Shown here: positions 23,088 through 34,969 of the stretch, piece by piece | How positions within the stretch are numbered: the stretch's first letter is position 1 | How the letters are laid out: each line of letters begins with the position of its first letter | Assembly: GCA_033398695.1 (NCBI GenBank) | Contig: CM065802.1 | Coordinates: 139,672,096-139,736,095 of the forward strand | Source: Orobanche coerulescens | Lineage: Eukaryota > Streptophyta > Magnoliopsida > Lamiales > Orobanchaceae | DNA: 64,000 bases | Direction: 5' to 3' | The notes under the pieces: model-generated | What the model saw: only the letters and a program-made list of their open reading frames with translations | Database searches by the model: none | Told to the model about the DNA's origin: nothing | Program-made: the position numbers and the translations under genes

Positions 23088-24431
23088 TAGGTCTTGCGAT
23101 CGTATATACGATATTGGCATTTGGAATGCTCGATTACATGGTGAATGATTTGGACTCATTTTAGTCATAATCGTGGTATATGTTTTTCATTCGTAATAAT
23201 TGTATTTTTCGTAAGTTTAAGTCTAAATATAAATCTTAAATTTTTGGGAAATATGATTTATATTGGAGATATGAAAGACGGAAAATATTGATATTGGATA
23301 TCCGGTCGAAAATCTAGCCCCGAATCGTCGGACGACTTTTTGGTCAAAAGGTGCATTCTGGCCGAGAGTGACTCGACCGTGTCCTGGGTGACTCATCCAT
23401 GTCCGGCAGTCTGCATAGTCACTGCCAGGCAGACCCGACCGTGTCAGGCGACACGGACCGTGTCTGGCCGGCAGGCTTCCGGAATTGACTCGACCATGTC
23501 AGGCGACACGGCCGTGTCTGGCTGGAATGTCTGGGACAATGCCAGCACGACCCGACCGTGTCAGGCGACACGGGTCGTGTCTGGCAGGCAGTGACTTGGC
23601 CAGGCAGGCAAGTTTTCACCCGGCCGTGTTTTCTTGAAAATTAATCTCCCACATGTTAAATTGGATTTAATATAATTAGAATGATTTATGGTATTTCATT
23701 TTACAAGGGAAAATGATTTATTGGAATACTTGTGATCGACCGAATTATTTTGAACGTTTTCATATTACCGATTGTGTGAATCGATTGGATCAGTTTGTAT
23801 TGTTGATTGGATCAATGTATCTCTACGCTTTCCATTTATTTAGTATTTATTGGATGAATGCTTTTGAATGGGGATGTGGTTCGTGGACTTAGTTTTTGAA
23901 TCGTTCGTTTTATTCGATTGGGTTGTGAAGGCCGTTTTGAGCCTATTTATTTTACTAGAAAAATTTATATCTAGGATGCAATTTTCAATGTAAAATTTAT
24001 ATGTAATGATGAAGACCGGAGGAAGATCCGTTTCGAGAAGATGAATATTCAAGACGAAGATTATGGAGTTTTTGGTTTCTAGGAACGGTCCATGGACCAC
24101 ATGTTGGTAGCAACTAGGTTGTGAATGTTTTTTTCATATTGTATGAATACCACAAATCTTTCATTAGATGGTTTGGTGTTGGACACCACTTTATGAAAAT
24201 TAATAGACTAGAAACCTGTTCGGTTGCCTCTATTAAGATTTATAAAGAACTCGATCACCACTATGAAGTAGTGCGACGATACTTCCGGATTTCACATGGG
24301 AGTGTGTTGTTCCGATAAAAATAGTGGGAGCTGGGTAACAAGAATAAAAAAGACCATAATTCTATACTCAGAACATAATTAAACGAGTCACTAATTAATC
24401 TGTTATACTTAATGCAGACATCACTCTCAAT
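23088..24431 (+). mobile_element. Copia leader with CCGTGTC/GACACGG cassette
   Basis: This is the untranslated leader between primer site and gag. Bases 23375-23630 hold a GC-rich array of GACCGTGTCAGGCGACACGG-like stem-loop units, with interspersed CAGGCA 6-mers. The sequence on both sides (TTGGATATCCGGTCGAAAA before, AAATTGGATTTAATAT after) matches the leader of the third copy at 33550-33830, which has an unrelated GC-rich insert at this place. The remainder is AT-rich and non-coding. Confidence 0.8.
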
Positions 24432-25259
24432 ATGACAATGAATCCACTCGCAATTCTACTCGAGAAGAACTCCCTGATTGGACCTAACTTTGTGGACTGG
24501 CTCCGCAATCTGATGATTATCCTCGGTATAGAGGCACTGGGATACGTCTTGGAGACGGACATTCCGGCGCCTCCTGTGCGGACCAGAGCCAATCAAGAAG
24601 AGATCGAAAACCATGAAAAGTGGGTTAAGGATGACATAAAAGTCCGTGCTTACATGATGGCTTCTATGTCTAATGAGCTTCAGAGAGCTCATGAGAAAAT
24701 GACTTCTGCTAGGCAGATTCTATCTCACTTAACCGAACTTTATGGTGAGCGCAGCAGAACTGCTAGATATGAGATATCCAAGCAACTGTTCGGTGCAAGG
24801 ATGAAGGAAGGTGATAAGGTTGGGGAACACGTCCTCAAAATGATATCCATGATCGAGAGATTGGAGGCTCTTGATTTTAAAATGGATACTTCTCTCCAAA
24901 CCGACCTTATCCTTCAGTCTCTCCCTGATTCCTTCTCACAGTTTGTTATGAACTTCATCTGCAATGAGATTGCATGTAACTTAGCTGGGCTAATGAACAA
25001 ACTGGTGACCGCTCAGTCTGAGATGAAGACTCCGCGGATGAAGGAGTCTGCCCTTGTGATTTCTTCTGGACTTCGGAAGTCTAAGAATAAGAAGAAAAAG
25101 ACCAAGAAGCAGACTGGACCACAAGTTAAGGACCTTAAAGGAAAGGGCAAGGCCCCGATGGTTCCAAAAGGCAAGAAGAAGAAATATACTTGTCTCAAGT
25201 GCGGTAAGCTGGGCCACTGGGCTAGAGACTGTCCGATTCTTCATGGCACTTGTCAGTAA
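24432..25259 (+). pseudogene. Copia gag, first copy
   Basis: A 275-residue capsid protein with a UBN2-type gag domain (LIGPNFVDWLRNLMIILGIE at the N-terminus, LTELYGERSRTARYEISKQL in the middle, LILQSLPDSFSQFVMNF). A lysine-rich segment (KSKNKKKKTKKQTG) and one CCHC zinc knuckle (CLKCGKLGHWARDC) follow. The gag reading itself is intact. The TAA at 25257 is premature relative to the third copy, in which gag runs on into protease, because the junction has been rearranged. Confidence 0.9.
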
Positions 25260-27890
25260 CTTTTAGTTTTGGAAACAAATTGTTCTCGAATCGTATTTTC
25301 TACTTCTGAATCTTTGGATTACGTGCTAGTTCTCATACTTGTACCGTGAATCAGGATCTGGAACAAAGTAGGAAGCTTGGAGCTGGAGAAGTTATGATCA
25401 CAGTTGGAAGCGGGCATAGTGTCGAGGCGACCGACATAGGATCACTTCTTTTGGGTTTAGAATCCGGCTTTGTTTTGACTTTAAAAGATGTACTTGTTTT
25501 GCCCAATGGGCACAAAAACATTGTATCCATTCCGGTCATGGACCGAAAAGGCTATTCATTTTTCATTGGTGATGATTCCTGCAAAATTTATTTCAGAAAT
25601 AAACTAGTGGGTACTGCTACATTGTTAAATGGATTGTATCATCTAAATCTCAGCAACAAAGTAGTTGTGAATATTATGACTAGAAAACGTGGTAGGGATG
25701 AAACCAATCAAGTTTTGAAATGGTATCTTAGACTTGGTCATGTTGGTCAGACCAAGGTTTACAAGATGGAAAATGATGGACTTATGGGTCCATTGGGATC
25801 GGATCCTTTTCCTACTTGTGAATCTTGCCTTAAAGGCAAAATGACTAAGTCCCCCTTCACAGGGACTTTTGAAAGAGCCGCTGATAAACTGGGATTAATC
25901 CATACCGACGTATATGGTGCTTTGGAAACAGCACGTGACGGATATCAATATTTCATTACGTTTACGGATTATCATACTAGGTATGGTTATGTATACTTAA
26001 TGAAACATAAATCCGAGGCCTTTGAGAAATTCTAGGAATTCAAAGCCCTAGTCGAGAAACAAACCGGTAATCATATCAAAGCACTTCGGTCAGACCGAGG
26101 TGGCGAGTATATGAGTATGGAGTTTGACGACTTCCTTAAGGAACATGGAATAGTTTCACAACTAACACCTCCAGGTACTCCTCAGTTAAATGGTGTGTCA
26201 GAAAGAAGGAACCGGACCTTGTTGAACATGGTCTCTTCCTTGCTAGGTCTGACTTACCGATTTACCTGTGGGGGTATACACTCCTGACTGCTGCATATAT
26301 ATTGAACAGATGTCCTTCTAAATACATTCCTAAAACTCCACATGAGATGTGGGAGGGCAGGAAACCAAAGTCTTAACCACATTAGGATCTGAGGATGTCC
26401 CGCATATGTCAAAAAGACTAAGGTGGACAAAATGGAAGCGAGGTCCGTGAGGAGACGTTTCATTGGATTCCCATCTGAGACGATGGGTTATCTATTCTAC
26501 ATGCCCAAAGATCGAAAGATCGTTGTTGCTTTGCATGCACACTTCCTGGAAGAAGAGTTCATTCAAGAAGGCGGAGCAAGTAGAAATATTTCTTTGGAAG
26601 AATAAAATGAAACTCCTTAGGAGACACCTGTGCAAGAAAATGGAACCGAGCCTTCTGAAACACAAGTACAACCACCTCGTAGGTCTAGTAGGGTGTCTCA
26701 TTTACCTGAGAGGTATAGTTTTATGCACTTGGCGGAACTGGGTTTCCACGAGGTTCTAGGTGATAAACAAGAGACCGACCCGCGACTAATGACCTAGCAA
26801 TGGTGGATGTAGACTCCATGAAATGGACTGTAGCAGTCTTCATGTAGTTGGGACCTTCGTTTTGACGAGATGGTCAAAGAGTTTGACTTCGTGCAAAATG
26901 AAGAGGAACCTTGTGTATACAAGAGGGTTAGTGGGAGCAAGATCGCATTCTTAGTACTATATGTAGATGAGATTCTACTAATAGGAAATGATGTGGGAAT
27001 GCTCAGTTCTGTGAAAGATTGGCTTTCGAGTAATTTCTCCATGAAAGACTTGGGAGAAGCAACATATATTTTTGGGATTCGACTCTACTGGGATAGATCG
27101 AAGAGAATGATAAGTTTTTCCCAAGCCCTCTATATAGATTAGATCTTAAAGAGGGTTCCTTTCGATGCGACATGTAATAAAACTCACCTTGAAGATGTGT
27201 CCTCATAGTGAGGAACAATGAGTTATATACCATATGCTTCGGCAGTGGGTAGCTTTATATATACTTTATTGTTTACAAGACCTGACATTGCGCATGCTGG
27301 AAGCGTGGTAAGTAGGTTTCGGGCTAACCCAGTCAGGGAACATTAGACTGCCGTAAAGAATGTTCTCAAGTACTTTATAAGTACTAAGAGATCTGATTCT
27401 TATATATGGTGGTGGAGAATAGAATGTGGTGGGATTCACTGTATTGGACTTCCAAGGACAGAAAGACGATTATATGTATACTTCTGGCTACATTTACTCT
27501 TAATGGAAGAGCAGTATCTTGGCATAGTGCCAAGTATAGCGCGACTGCTGATTCCACCAGTTAGGCTGAGTATAAAGCGGCCTCAGAGGCCTCAAAAGGA
27601 AGGGTTAAGAAGTTATTAGGTAAACTTCTCGTGTCACCTCGTACTGTGCTGCCAGAGCGGTAGCACAGGCCTAGGAGACGAGGTTTCTATGATACCAAAC
27701 ATATTGAGAGAGTATCATCTCGTAAGAGTATTTGTTCGCAAAGAGATACATTGTGCTGCATAGAGTAGAGTCAGCCGACTACGTCGCTGATCCACTGACC
27801 AAGCCACATTCTCAGATTAGCTTGGAGCATAATCTGGAGAACATGGGTATTAGATACCATATTGTGTGGCATTGAGTGCAAGTGGGAGAT
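25260..27890 (+). pseudogene. Copia pol, first copy, heavily broken
   Basis: Protease is missing its active-site segment. GAG-pre-integrase and integrase are readable in 25346-26035, with the first histidine of the HHCC finger replaced by tyrosine (WYLRLGHVG) and then a stop. The integrase core continues to about 26250 (LRSDRGGEYM, QLNGVSERRNRTLLNMV). RT has a deletion of several hundred bases near 26840 that removes the fingers region. The remaining palm reads LVLYVDEILLIGND, so the second catalytic aspartate is glutamate. RNase H up to 27800 is degraded by many indels. The polypurine tract AAGTGGGAGAT ends at 27890. Not functional. Confidence 0.9.
27880..27890 (+). other. Copia polypurine tract, first copy
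   Basis: AAGTGGGAGAT abuts the LTR start TGTTGGGATT. The same tract precedes the LTR at 38425; before 31362 it is altered to AAGTGGGATAT. Confidence 0.75.
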
Positions 27891-29439
27891 TGTTGGGATT
27901 ATGCTCTCGAATGCCACTAAGAGGATGTTGAGTGAGGGCATTGTATTTGTAATTATGTAAATCACTAATATAAGGCAATGGATGTTTCTTTATTTACTGG
28001 TAGTTACTGGCATTCCTAACTCGTAAATATACATATAGAAACTAGTCCGTGTATTTGAGAGCAAAACGTTCCACTCGGTCGACACTGGAAAGGTTTATAG
28101 CTCAAATACTTAATCGTTCGCAAGTCGATGAAACTTGATTGGGCGTTAAGTTTATGTGAAGACTTGTATGACGTGTTCTTTGACATGGAGAGTGCCTGTA
28201 GAATGCTAATGGTTAGTGGGATCACACGTTATAGGTATACTAATCGGATTAGTATACTCGAACCGACTCACCCTCGATTCGTCACACGGATTTCACTCCG
28301 GGACAGTCAATGACAGAATCGAAAGGTTGTGATAGGTATTCATGAACCTTCGAATTGAGGATTTAGTAGGGATGTGCTTGTGACGTCAAGATTTTCATTA
28401 GAGTAGTTCGACCCTGTAAATCGGAAGGTGGGGGTCAACCTCGACATGCATCTTGACGGGCAAGTAGCAGGTTCTACTAATACCAAGATAGAATTCTTTC
28501 TCCCGTTAGTGAGCGGGTTATATGTCCTATGCGGTTCTTGGCAGATGAGATCATAAGTCTTTGGCCAAAGCATTTGAGCTAGTTGTATTAGATACATGAG
28601 AGCTCGATGATCTCGATTTGTATTAACGCATGCATAGCGTCAAGTACAGATGGGGTTTGACTGATCGTGACCCTATAACTTGATCGGGACATTTGAAAGA
28701 AGGGTTTATACGTATACTGGTATTCACGACAGAATGATTCTTGAATGATCCCAATCATTCGTTCTCAGTTGGGGTACGGTGTATGCCGCGAGGTTGGCTA
28801 GGTGGTGCTACGACTCTTTGGTTCCTCCCATTGCTGACTGAGACGGACCTACCGAGTCGTGCAATAGGATTGACGACGGAATAAATCAAGCTAATTCTCT
28901 CATAATGTGTATTAGATATGGGATATCTAAATTTGAGACATTAGATGTCTAAATCAATTCATTGGATAAATTGATTTACGGCCTAATGAATTAAATATTT
29001 CACTAGGTGATTAATTTAATTCATGAATATAATTATTTCTTGGAGAAATTAATTATGTTATTATGTGTTTGATATGATTAATTAATTGGATTAATTAATT
29101 GGTATAAATACATTGGAACGGAATCGGAGTTTATCTGTTTGGACTCGCGGGAGTCCGAAACGAACCGAACTTGTCCGATTTCTACATGGGCCGCCCCCCA
29201 CATTTCCACCCACTTTCATATGGACCCTTGTTCCATTCTTTAATGGTTGATCATTGAGGTGGTGGGGCTTTGATTCTCATAATAATGAGATGTACATGTG
29301 GGGAGTTGAATAAACGGAGATGATGACAATCACTCACATGCACAAGCCTTCCAACGTGAGGAAAGAGACAGAGAGATAGACTTTGAGTTTAACACTCATC
29401 TTCATCTTCTTCATTCACTACTTCTTCATTTTTCTTGGA
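27891..29439 (+). mobile_element. Copia LTR, truncated (second LTR of the array)
   Basis: Begins TGTTGGGATTATGCTC, so it pairs with the LTR at 21099 and not with the TGTTAGGAGA LTRs downstream. It ends at TTCTTGGA (29432-29439), where the sequence switches into pol of another copy. About 400 bases of the LTR 3' end are missing. Relative to 21099 it also lacks about 22 bases near 28073. Confidence 0.9.
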
Positions 29440-31361
29440 AGCTAGGTCTGCGAAGGGACGTTTCATTGGATTCCGTGCAGGACGATGGGATATCTATTCT
29501 AGATGCCCGAAGATCGAAAGATCATTGTTGCTTTACAAGCACACTTCCTGGAAGATGAGTTCATTCAGGAAGGCGGAGCAGGTAGAAATATTTCTTTAGA
29601 AGAATACAATGAAACTCCTCGGGAGATACCTGTGCAAGAAGCTGGAACCGAACTTTCTGAAACACAAGTACAACCACCTCGTAGGTCTAGTAGGGTGTCT
29701 CATTTGCCTGAGAGGTATGGGGTTGTGCACTTGGAGGAGCTGGGTCTCCATGAGGTTCCAAGTGATAGCCAAGAGACCGACCCGACGACCTATGACCAAG
29801 CGATGGTGGATGTAGACTCCGCAAAATGGCGTGAAGCTATGGAAGCTGATATAGACTCGATGCATGTCAATCAGGTCTGGACTCTAGTAGACCGCCCCAA
29901 GGGCATAGTGCCTATTGGGAACAAGTGTATCTACAAGAGAAAGACTGATGGTGATGGCAAGCATGACGCCTATAAGGCCATGCTTGTGGCAAAGGGTTAT
30001 ACCCAGAAGGAAGGGACCGATTACCACGATACCTTCTCGCCCGTAGCCATGATCAAGTCTATTCGCATGATGCTTGCTATAACTGCCTACCACGATTATG
30101 AGATATGGCAAATGGACGTAAAGACGACTTTCCTTAATGGATTCCTCGAGGAGGAAATCTATATGGATCAGCCTAAAGGCTTTGTGTCCGAAGTCTATAT
30201 TCAAAAAGTGTGCAAGCTTCAGCGTTTCATTTATGGACTGAAGCAAGCATCGCGTAGTTGGAACCTTCGTTTTGACGAGGCAATCAAAGAGTTTGATTTC
30301 GTGCAAAATGAGGAGGAACCTTGTGTATACAAGAGGGTTAGTGGGAGCAAGATCGCATTCTTAGTACTATATATGGATTATATTCTACTAATAGGAAATG
30401 ATGTGGGAATGCTCAGTTCTGTAAAAGCTTGGCTTTCGAGTAATTTCTCCATGAAAGACTTGGGAGAAGCAACCTATATTCTTGGAATTCGACTCTACCG
30501 AGATAGAGCGAAGAGAACAATAGGCCTTTCCCAAGCCCTCTATATAGATAAGATCTTAAAGCGATTTAAGATGGATGATTCTAAAAGAGGGTTCCTACCG
30601 ATGCAACATGGAATAAAACTCTCCTTGAAGATGTGTCCTCAAAGTGAGGAACAACAAAAGGAAATGAGTAATATACCATATGCTTCGGCCGTGGGTAGCC
30701 TTATGTATGCTATGTTGTGTACAAGACCTGACATCGCGTATGCTGTAAGCGTGGTGAGTAGGTTTCAGGCAAACCCAGGTAGGGAATATTGGACTGCCGT
30801 AAAGAACGTTCTCAAGTACTTGGAGTTATGGTTCTGATGTATGGCGGTGGAGAATTGGATGTGGTGGGATTCACTGATTCGGACTTCTAAGGACTGAAGG
30901 ACGACTCGATGTCTACTTCTGGCTACATATTTACTCTTAATGGAGGAGCAGTATCTTGGCGTAGCGCCAAGCAAAGCGCGACTGCTGATTCCACCTGTCA
31001 GGCTGAGTATTAAGCAGCCTCGGAGGCTTCCAAGGAAGGGTTCTGGATTAAGAATTTTGTGGGAGAACTTCAAGTGATACCATGTACTGAGCTGCCTGTT
31101 CCGCTATACTGCGACAATGACGGAGCTGTAGCGCAGGCCAAGGAGCCGAGGTTTCACAACAGCACCAAACATATTGAGAGGAAGTATCATCTCGTAAGAG
31201 AATTTGTTCGCAAGGGATACATTGTGCTGCACAGAGTAGACTCGGCCGTCAACGTCGCCGATCCACTGACCAAGCCACTTTCTCAGACTAGCTTGGAGCA
31301 TCATCTGTAGAACATGGGTATTAGATACCATAGTGTGTGGCATTGAGTGCAAGTGGGATAT
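29440..31361 (+). pseudogene. Copia integrase end, RT and RNase H, second copy
   Basis: The long frame 29503-30837 (444 residues) covers the integrase-RT linker (QVQPPRRSSRVSHLPERYG) and a full-length copia RT (WTLVDRPKGIVPIGNKCIYK, AKGYTQKEGTDYHDTFSPVA, WQMDVKTTFLNGFLEEEIYM, LEEEIYMDQPKGF, LKQASRSWNLRF). It continues into the connection domain (PYASAVGSLMYAMLCTRPDI). The YVDD box reads LVLYMDYILLIGND, so the second catalytic aspartate is tyrosine and the enzyme cannot be active. Translation stops at 30835 after a small deletion; RNase H (STSGYIFTLNGGAVSW, KHIERKYHLVREFVRKG, ADPLTKPLSQ) continues in other frames to 31310. gag, protease and most of integrase are absent. Confidence 0.92.
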
Positions 31362-33332
31362 TGTTAGGAGAATGCCCTCGTATGCCACTCAGAGGATGTT
31401 GAGTGAGGGTATTGTACTTGTTATTATGTAAATCATCAATATAAGGCAATGGATGTTTCTTTATTTACTGGTAGTTACTGGCATTCCTAACTCGTAAATA
31501 TACATATAGAAACTAGTCCGTGTATTTGAGAGCAAAACGTTCCACTCCTTATTGTATAAGGGGGTTGGCACTGAAAGGTTTATAGCTCAAATACTTAATC
31601 GTTCACAAGTCAATGAAACTTGACCGGGCGTTAAGTTTATGTGAATACTTGTATGACGGGTTCTTTGACATGGAGAGTGCCTGTCGAACGCTAATGGTTA
31701 GTGGGAGCACACATTATAGGTATGCTAATTGGATTAGTATACTCGAACCGACTCACCCTCGATTCGTCACACGGATTTCACTCTGGGACAGTAAATGACG
31801 GAATCGAAAGGTTGTGATAGGTATTCGTGAACCTTCGACTTGAGGATTTAGTAGGGATGTGCTTATGACGTCAAGATTTTCATTAGAGTAGTTCGACCCT
31901 GTAAACCGGAAGGCGGGGGTCAACCTCGACGTGCATCTTGACGGGCAAGTAGCAGGTCCTACTGAATACCAAGATAGAATTCTTTCTCCCGTTAGTGAGC
32001 GGGTTATATGTCCTATGCGGTTATTGGCAGATGAGATCATAAGTGTTTGGCCAAAGCATTGGATCTAGTTGTATTAGATACACGACAACTCGATGATCTC
32101 GATTTTCATTAACGCATGCATATAGTCAAGTACAGATGGGGTTTGACTGATCGTGACCCTATAACTTGATCGGGACATTTGAAAGAAGGGTTTATACATA
32201 TACTGGTATTCACGACAGAATGGTTCTTGAATGATCCCAATCATTCGTTCTCAGTTGGGGTACGGTGTAGGCCGCCAGGCTGGCTAGGTGGTGCTACTAC
32301 TCTTTGGTTCCTCCCATTGCTGACTGAGACGGATCTACCGAGTCGCGCAATAGGATTGACGACGGAATAAATCAAGCTAATTATCTCATTATGTGTATTA
32401 GATATTGGATATCTAAATTTGAGACATTAGGTGTCTAAATCGATTTGTTGGATAAATTGATTTACGGCCTAATGAATTAAATATTTCACTGGGTGATTAA
32501 TTTAATTCATGAATATAATTATTTCTTGGAGAAATTAATTATGTTATTATGTGTTTGATATGATTAATTAATTGGATTAATTAATTGGTATAAATACATT
32601 GGAACGGAATTGGAGTTTATCTGTTTGGACTCGCGGGAGTCCAAAACGAACCGAACTTGTCCGATTTCTACATGGGCCACCTCCCACATTTCCACCCACT
32701 TTCATATGGACCCTTGTTCCATTCTTTAATGGTTGATCATTGAGGTGGTGGGGCTTTGATTCTCATAATAATGAGATGTACATGTGGGGAGTTGAATAAA
32801 TAGAGATGATGACAATCACTCACATGCACAAGCCTTACAACGTGAGGAAAGAGAGAGAGAGAGATAGACTTTGAGTTTAACACTCATCTTCATCTTCTTC
32901 ATTCACTACTTCTTCATTTTTCTTGGAGAAAATTGAGACAAAATTATTGAGAGATATATTATACACTTAGAGTGTAGTAATAAAAGCTTCATCACTTGAT
33001 TATAGCCATAACCTTAGAGGTTAATCAAGTGTTGTTATTCTGGTCGTGTTTCCGGCGCGTGGCAAGTAGATACGCGGTGCTTTCGGCATTGGATCGTTCA
33101 AGGGATTGAAGCGGAATAGACCCGTAGAGATCCAACTAAAGCTTGGTGAATAGCTCAAGAGAAGGTTACCATTTAATCAACGGACTTCGAGGGTTAGTTT
33201 CTTACGACTCTTGCTTTTCGTTTATATATTCGTATATATGTAGCTCGATCGATCCTCGTAGGGATTCAGATCGAATTAATTTTCATTTTACCGCTTCCGC
33301 TGGGCCTTCGTTTTAGGCACCGAATCCCAACA
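31362..33332 (+). mobile_element. Copia LTR shared by two elements (third of the array)
   Basis: Bounded by TGTTAGGAGAATGCCC and CACCGAATCCCAACA (1,971 bp). It follows the second pol copy as a 3' LTR and precedes the leader and gag of the third copy as a 5' LTR, so one LTR serves both. It is complete and closely similar to 21099-23073 except at the first bases and in AT-rich parts. Confidence 0.93.
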
Positions 33333-34969
33333 TGACTGTCCCGGAGCGTAGGTCTTGTGATCGTATATACGATATTGGCATTTGGATTGCTTGATTAGAT
33401 GGTGAATGATTTGGAATCATTTTAGTCATAATCGTGGTATATGTTTTTACGTTCGTTGTAGTTATATTTTTTGTAAGTTTATGTCTAAATATAAATCTTA
33501 ATTTCTTGGAAATATGATTTATATTGAAGATATGAATGTTGGAGAATATAGATATTGGATATCCGGTCGAAAAACTAGCCCCGAAATGCCATTGGATGGT
33601 CCGGGAGGGGTCCAGGAGTCGGGGGCCGCGGCCTAGGGCTGTTGTAGCCGGCCCGGCGAGCATCATCTTGGGGGCCGCGGCCCGTGCTCGGGGCCGGGGC
33701 GGCTGGCAGCCACCGCATCTTTGCTGGTGGCGTTTTCGGCCGCGGTTTGGCCTATTTCGGACCCTTTTCGGGCTTATTTGCTTTGTGTATTCCTAAAAAT
33801 GATTTCCCTCATTTTAAATTGGATTTAATATGATTAAAATGATTTATGGTATTTCATTTTATAAGGGAAAATTGATTTATTGGAATACTTGTGATCGACC
33901 GAATTATTTTGAATGTTTTCATATTACCGATGTGTGAATCGATTTGATCGGTTCGTATTGTTGATTGGATCAATGTATCTCTACGTTTTCCATTTATTTA
34001 GTATTTATTGGATGAATGCTTTTGAATGGGGATGTGGTTCGTGGACTTAGTTTTTTGAATCGTTCGTTTTATTCGATTGGGTTGTAAAGGCCGTTTTGAG
34101 CCTATTTATTTTACTAGAAAAAATTTGTATCTAGGATGTAATTTTCAATGTAAAATTTATATGTAATGACGAAGACCGGAGGAAGATCCATTTCGAGAAA
34201 ACGAAGATTCAAGACGAAGACTTGTAATTAGATTACGGAGTTTTTGTTTTCTAGGAACGGTCCATGAACCGCATGTTGGTAGCAACTAGGTTGTGAGTTG
34301 TTTCATATTGTATGAAGGCCACAAACGCGCTTAAACGATTAATGTGCAAAGTGTAACGTTAATCGGGAAAATTCTCCCACGATAAATTATTAAGTTTATA
34401 AGGTTTCAAGGTTTTCCTTCTCTCCATCGAGTTTTCGGGAAATTGAAATCCAAACCGGATGTGCTATGCTTCCGAGTTATCGGGGTAGTCGTTCGGGGAG
34501 GACGGATAAATTACCGGGAGCGCATTTGGATGCCTTCGGTTGGAGCAAATTTTATCCCTAGAAACCTGATAGGTTGCCGGATAAGATTCAATTGTGAAAC
34601 TGATTTACGTCGATGGTATAAACTTAACTTGTTCACGAACCATAAAAACCGTATAGGTTGAGGGGAGTGAACAAGGGGAAAAAGAAGATCGAATCATCCA
34701 TTAGATGGGTTGGTGTTGGACACCACTTTACGAAAAGTAATAGACTAGAAACCTGTTTGGTTGCCCTCTATTAAGATTTATAAAGAACTCGATCACCACT
34801 ATGAAGTAGAGCGACGATACTTCCAGATTTCACATGGGAGTGTGTTATTCCGATAAAAATAGTGGGAGCTGGGTAACAAGAATAGAAAAGACCTTAATTC
34901 TATACTCAGAACATAATTGAATGAGTCACTAATTAATCTATCGTACTTAATGCAGACTCAAATTTCAAT
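33333..34969 (+). mobile_element. Copia leader, third copy, with GC-rich cassette and altered primer site
   Basis: At the primer-site position the sequence is TGACTGTCCCGGAG instead of TGGTATCGGAG. Bases 33596-33745 carry a GC-rich array with GGCCGCGGCC-type palindromes, in the place where the first copy has CCGTGTC/GACACGG repeats. A further block of about 370 bases at 34325-34690, absent from the first copy, includes a diverged duplicate of the following TAGAAACCTG..GGTTGCC segment. No coding frame is supported. Confidence 0.75.
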
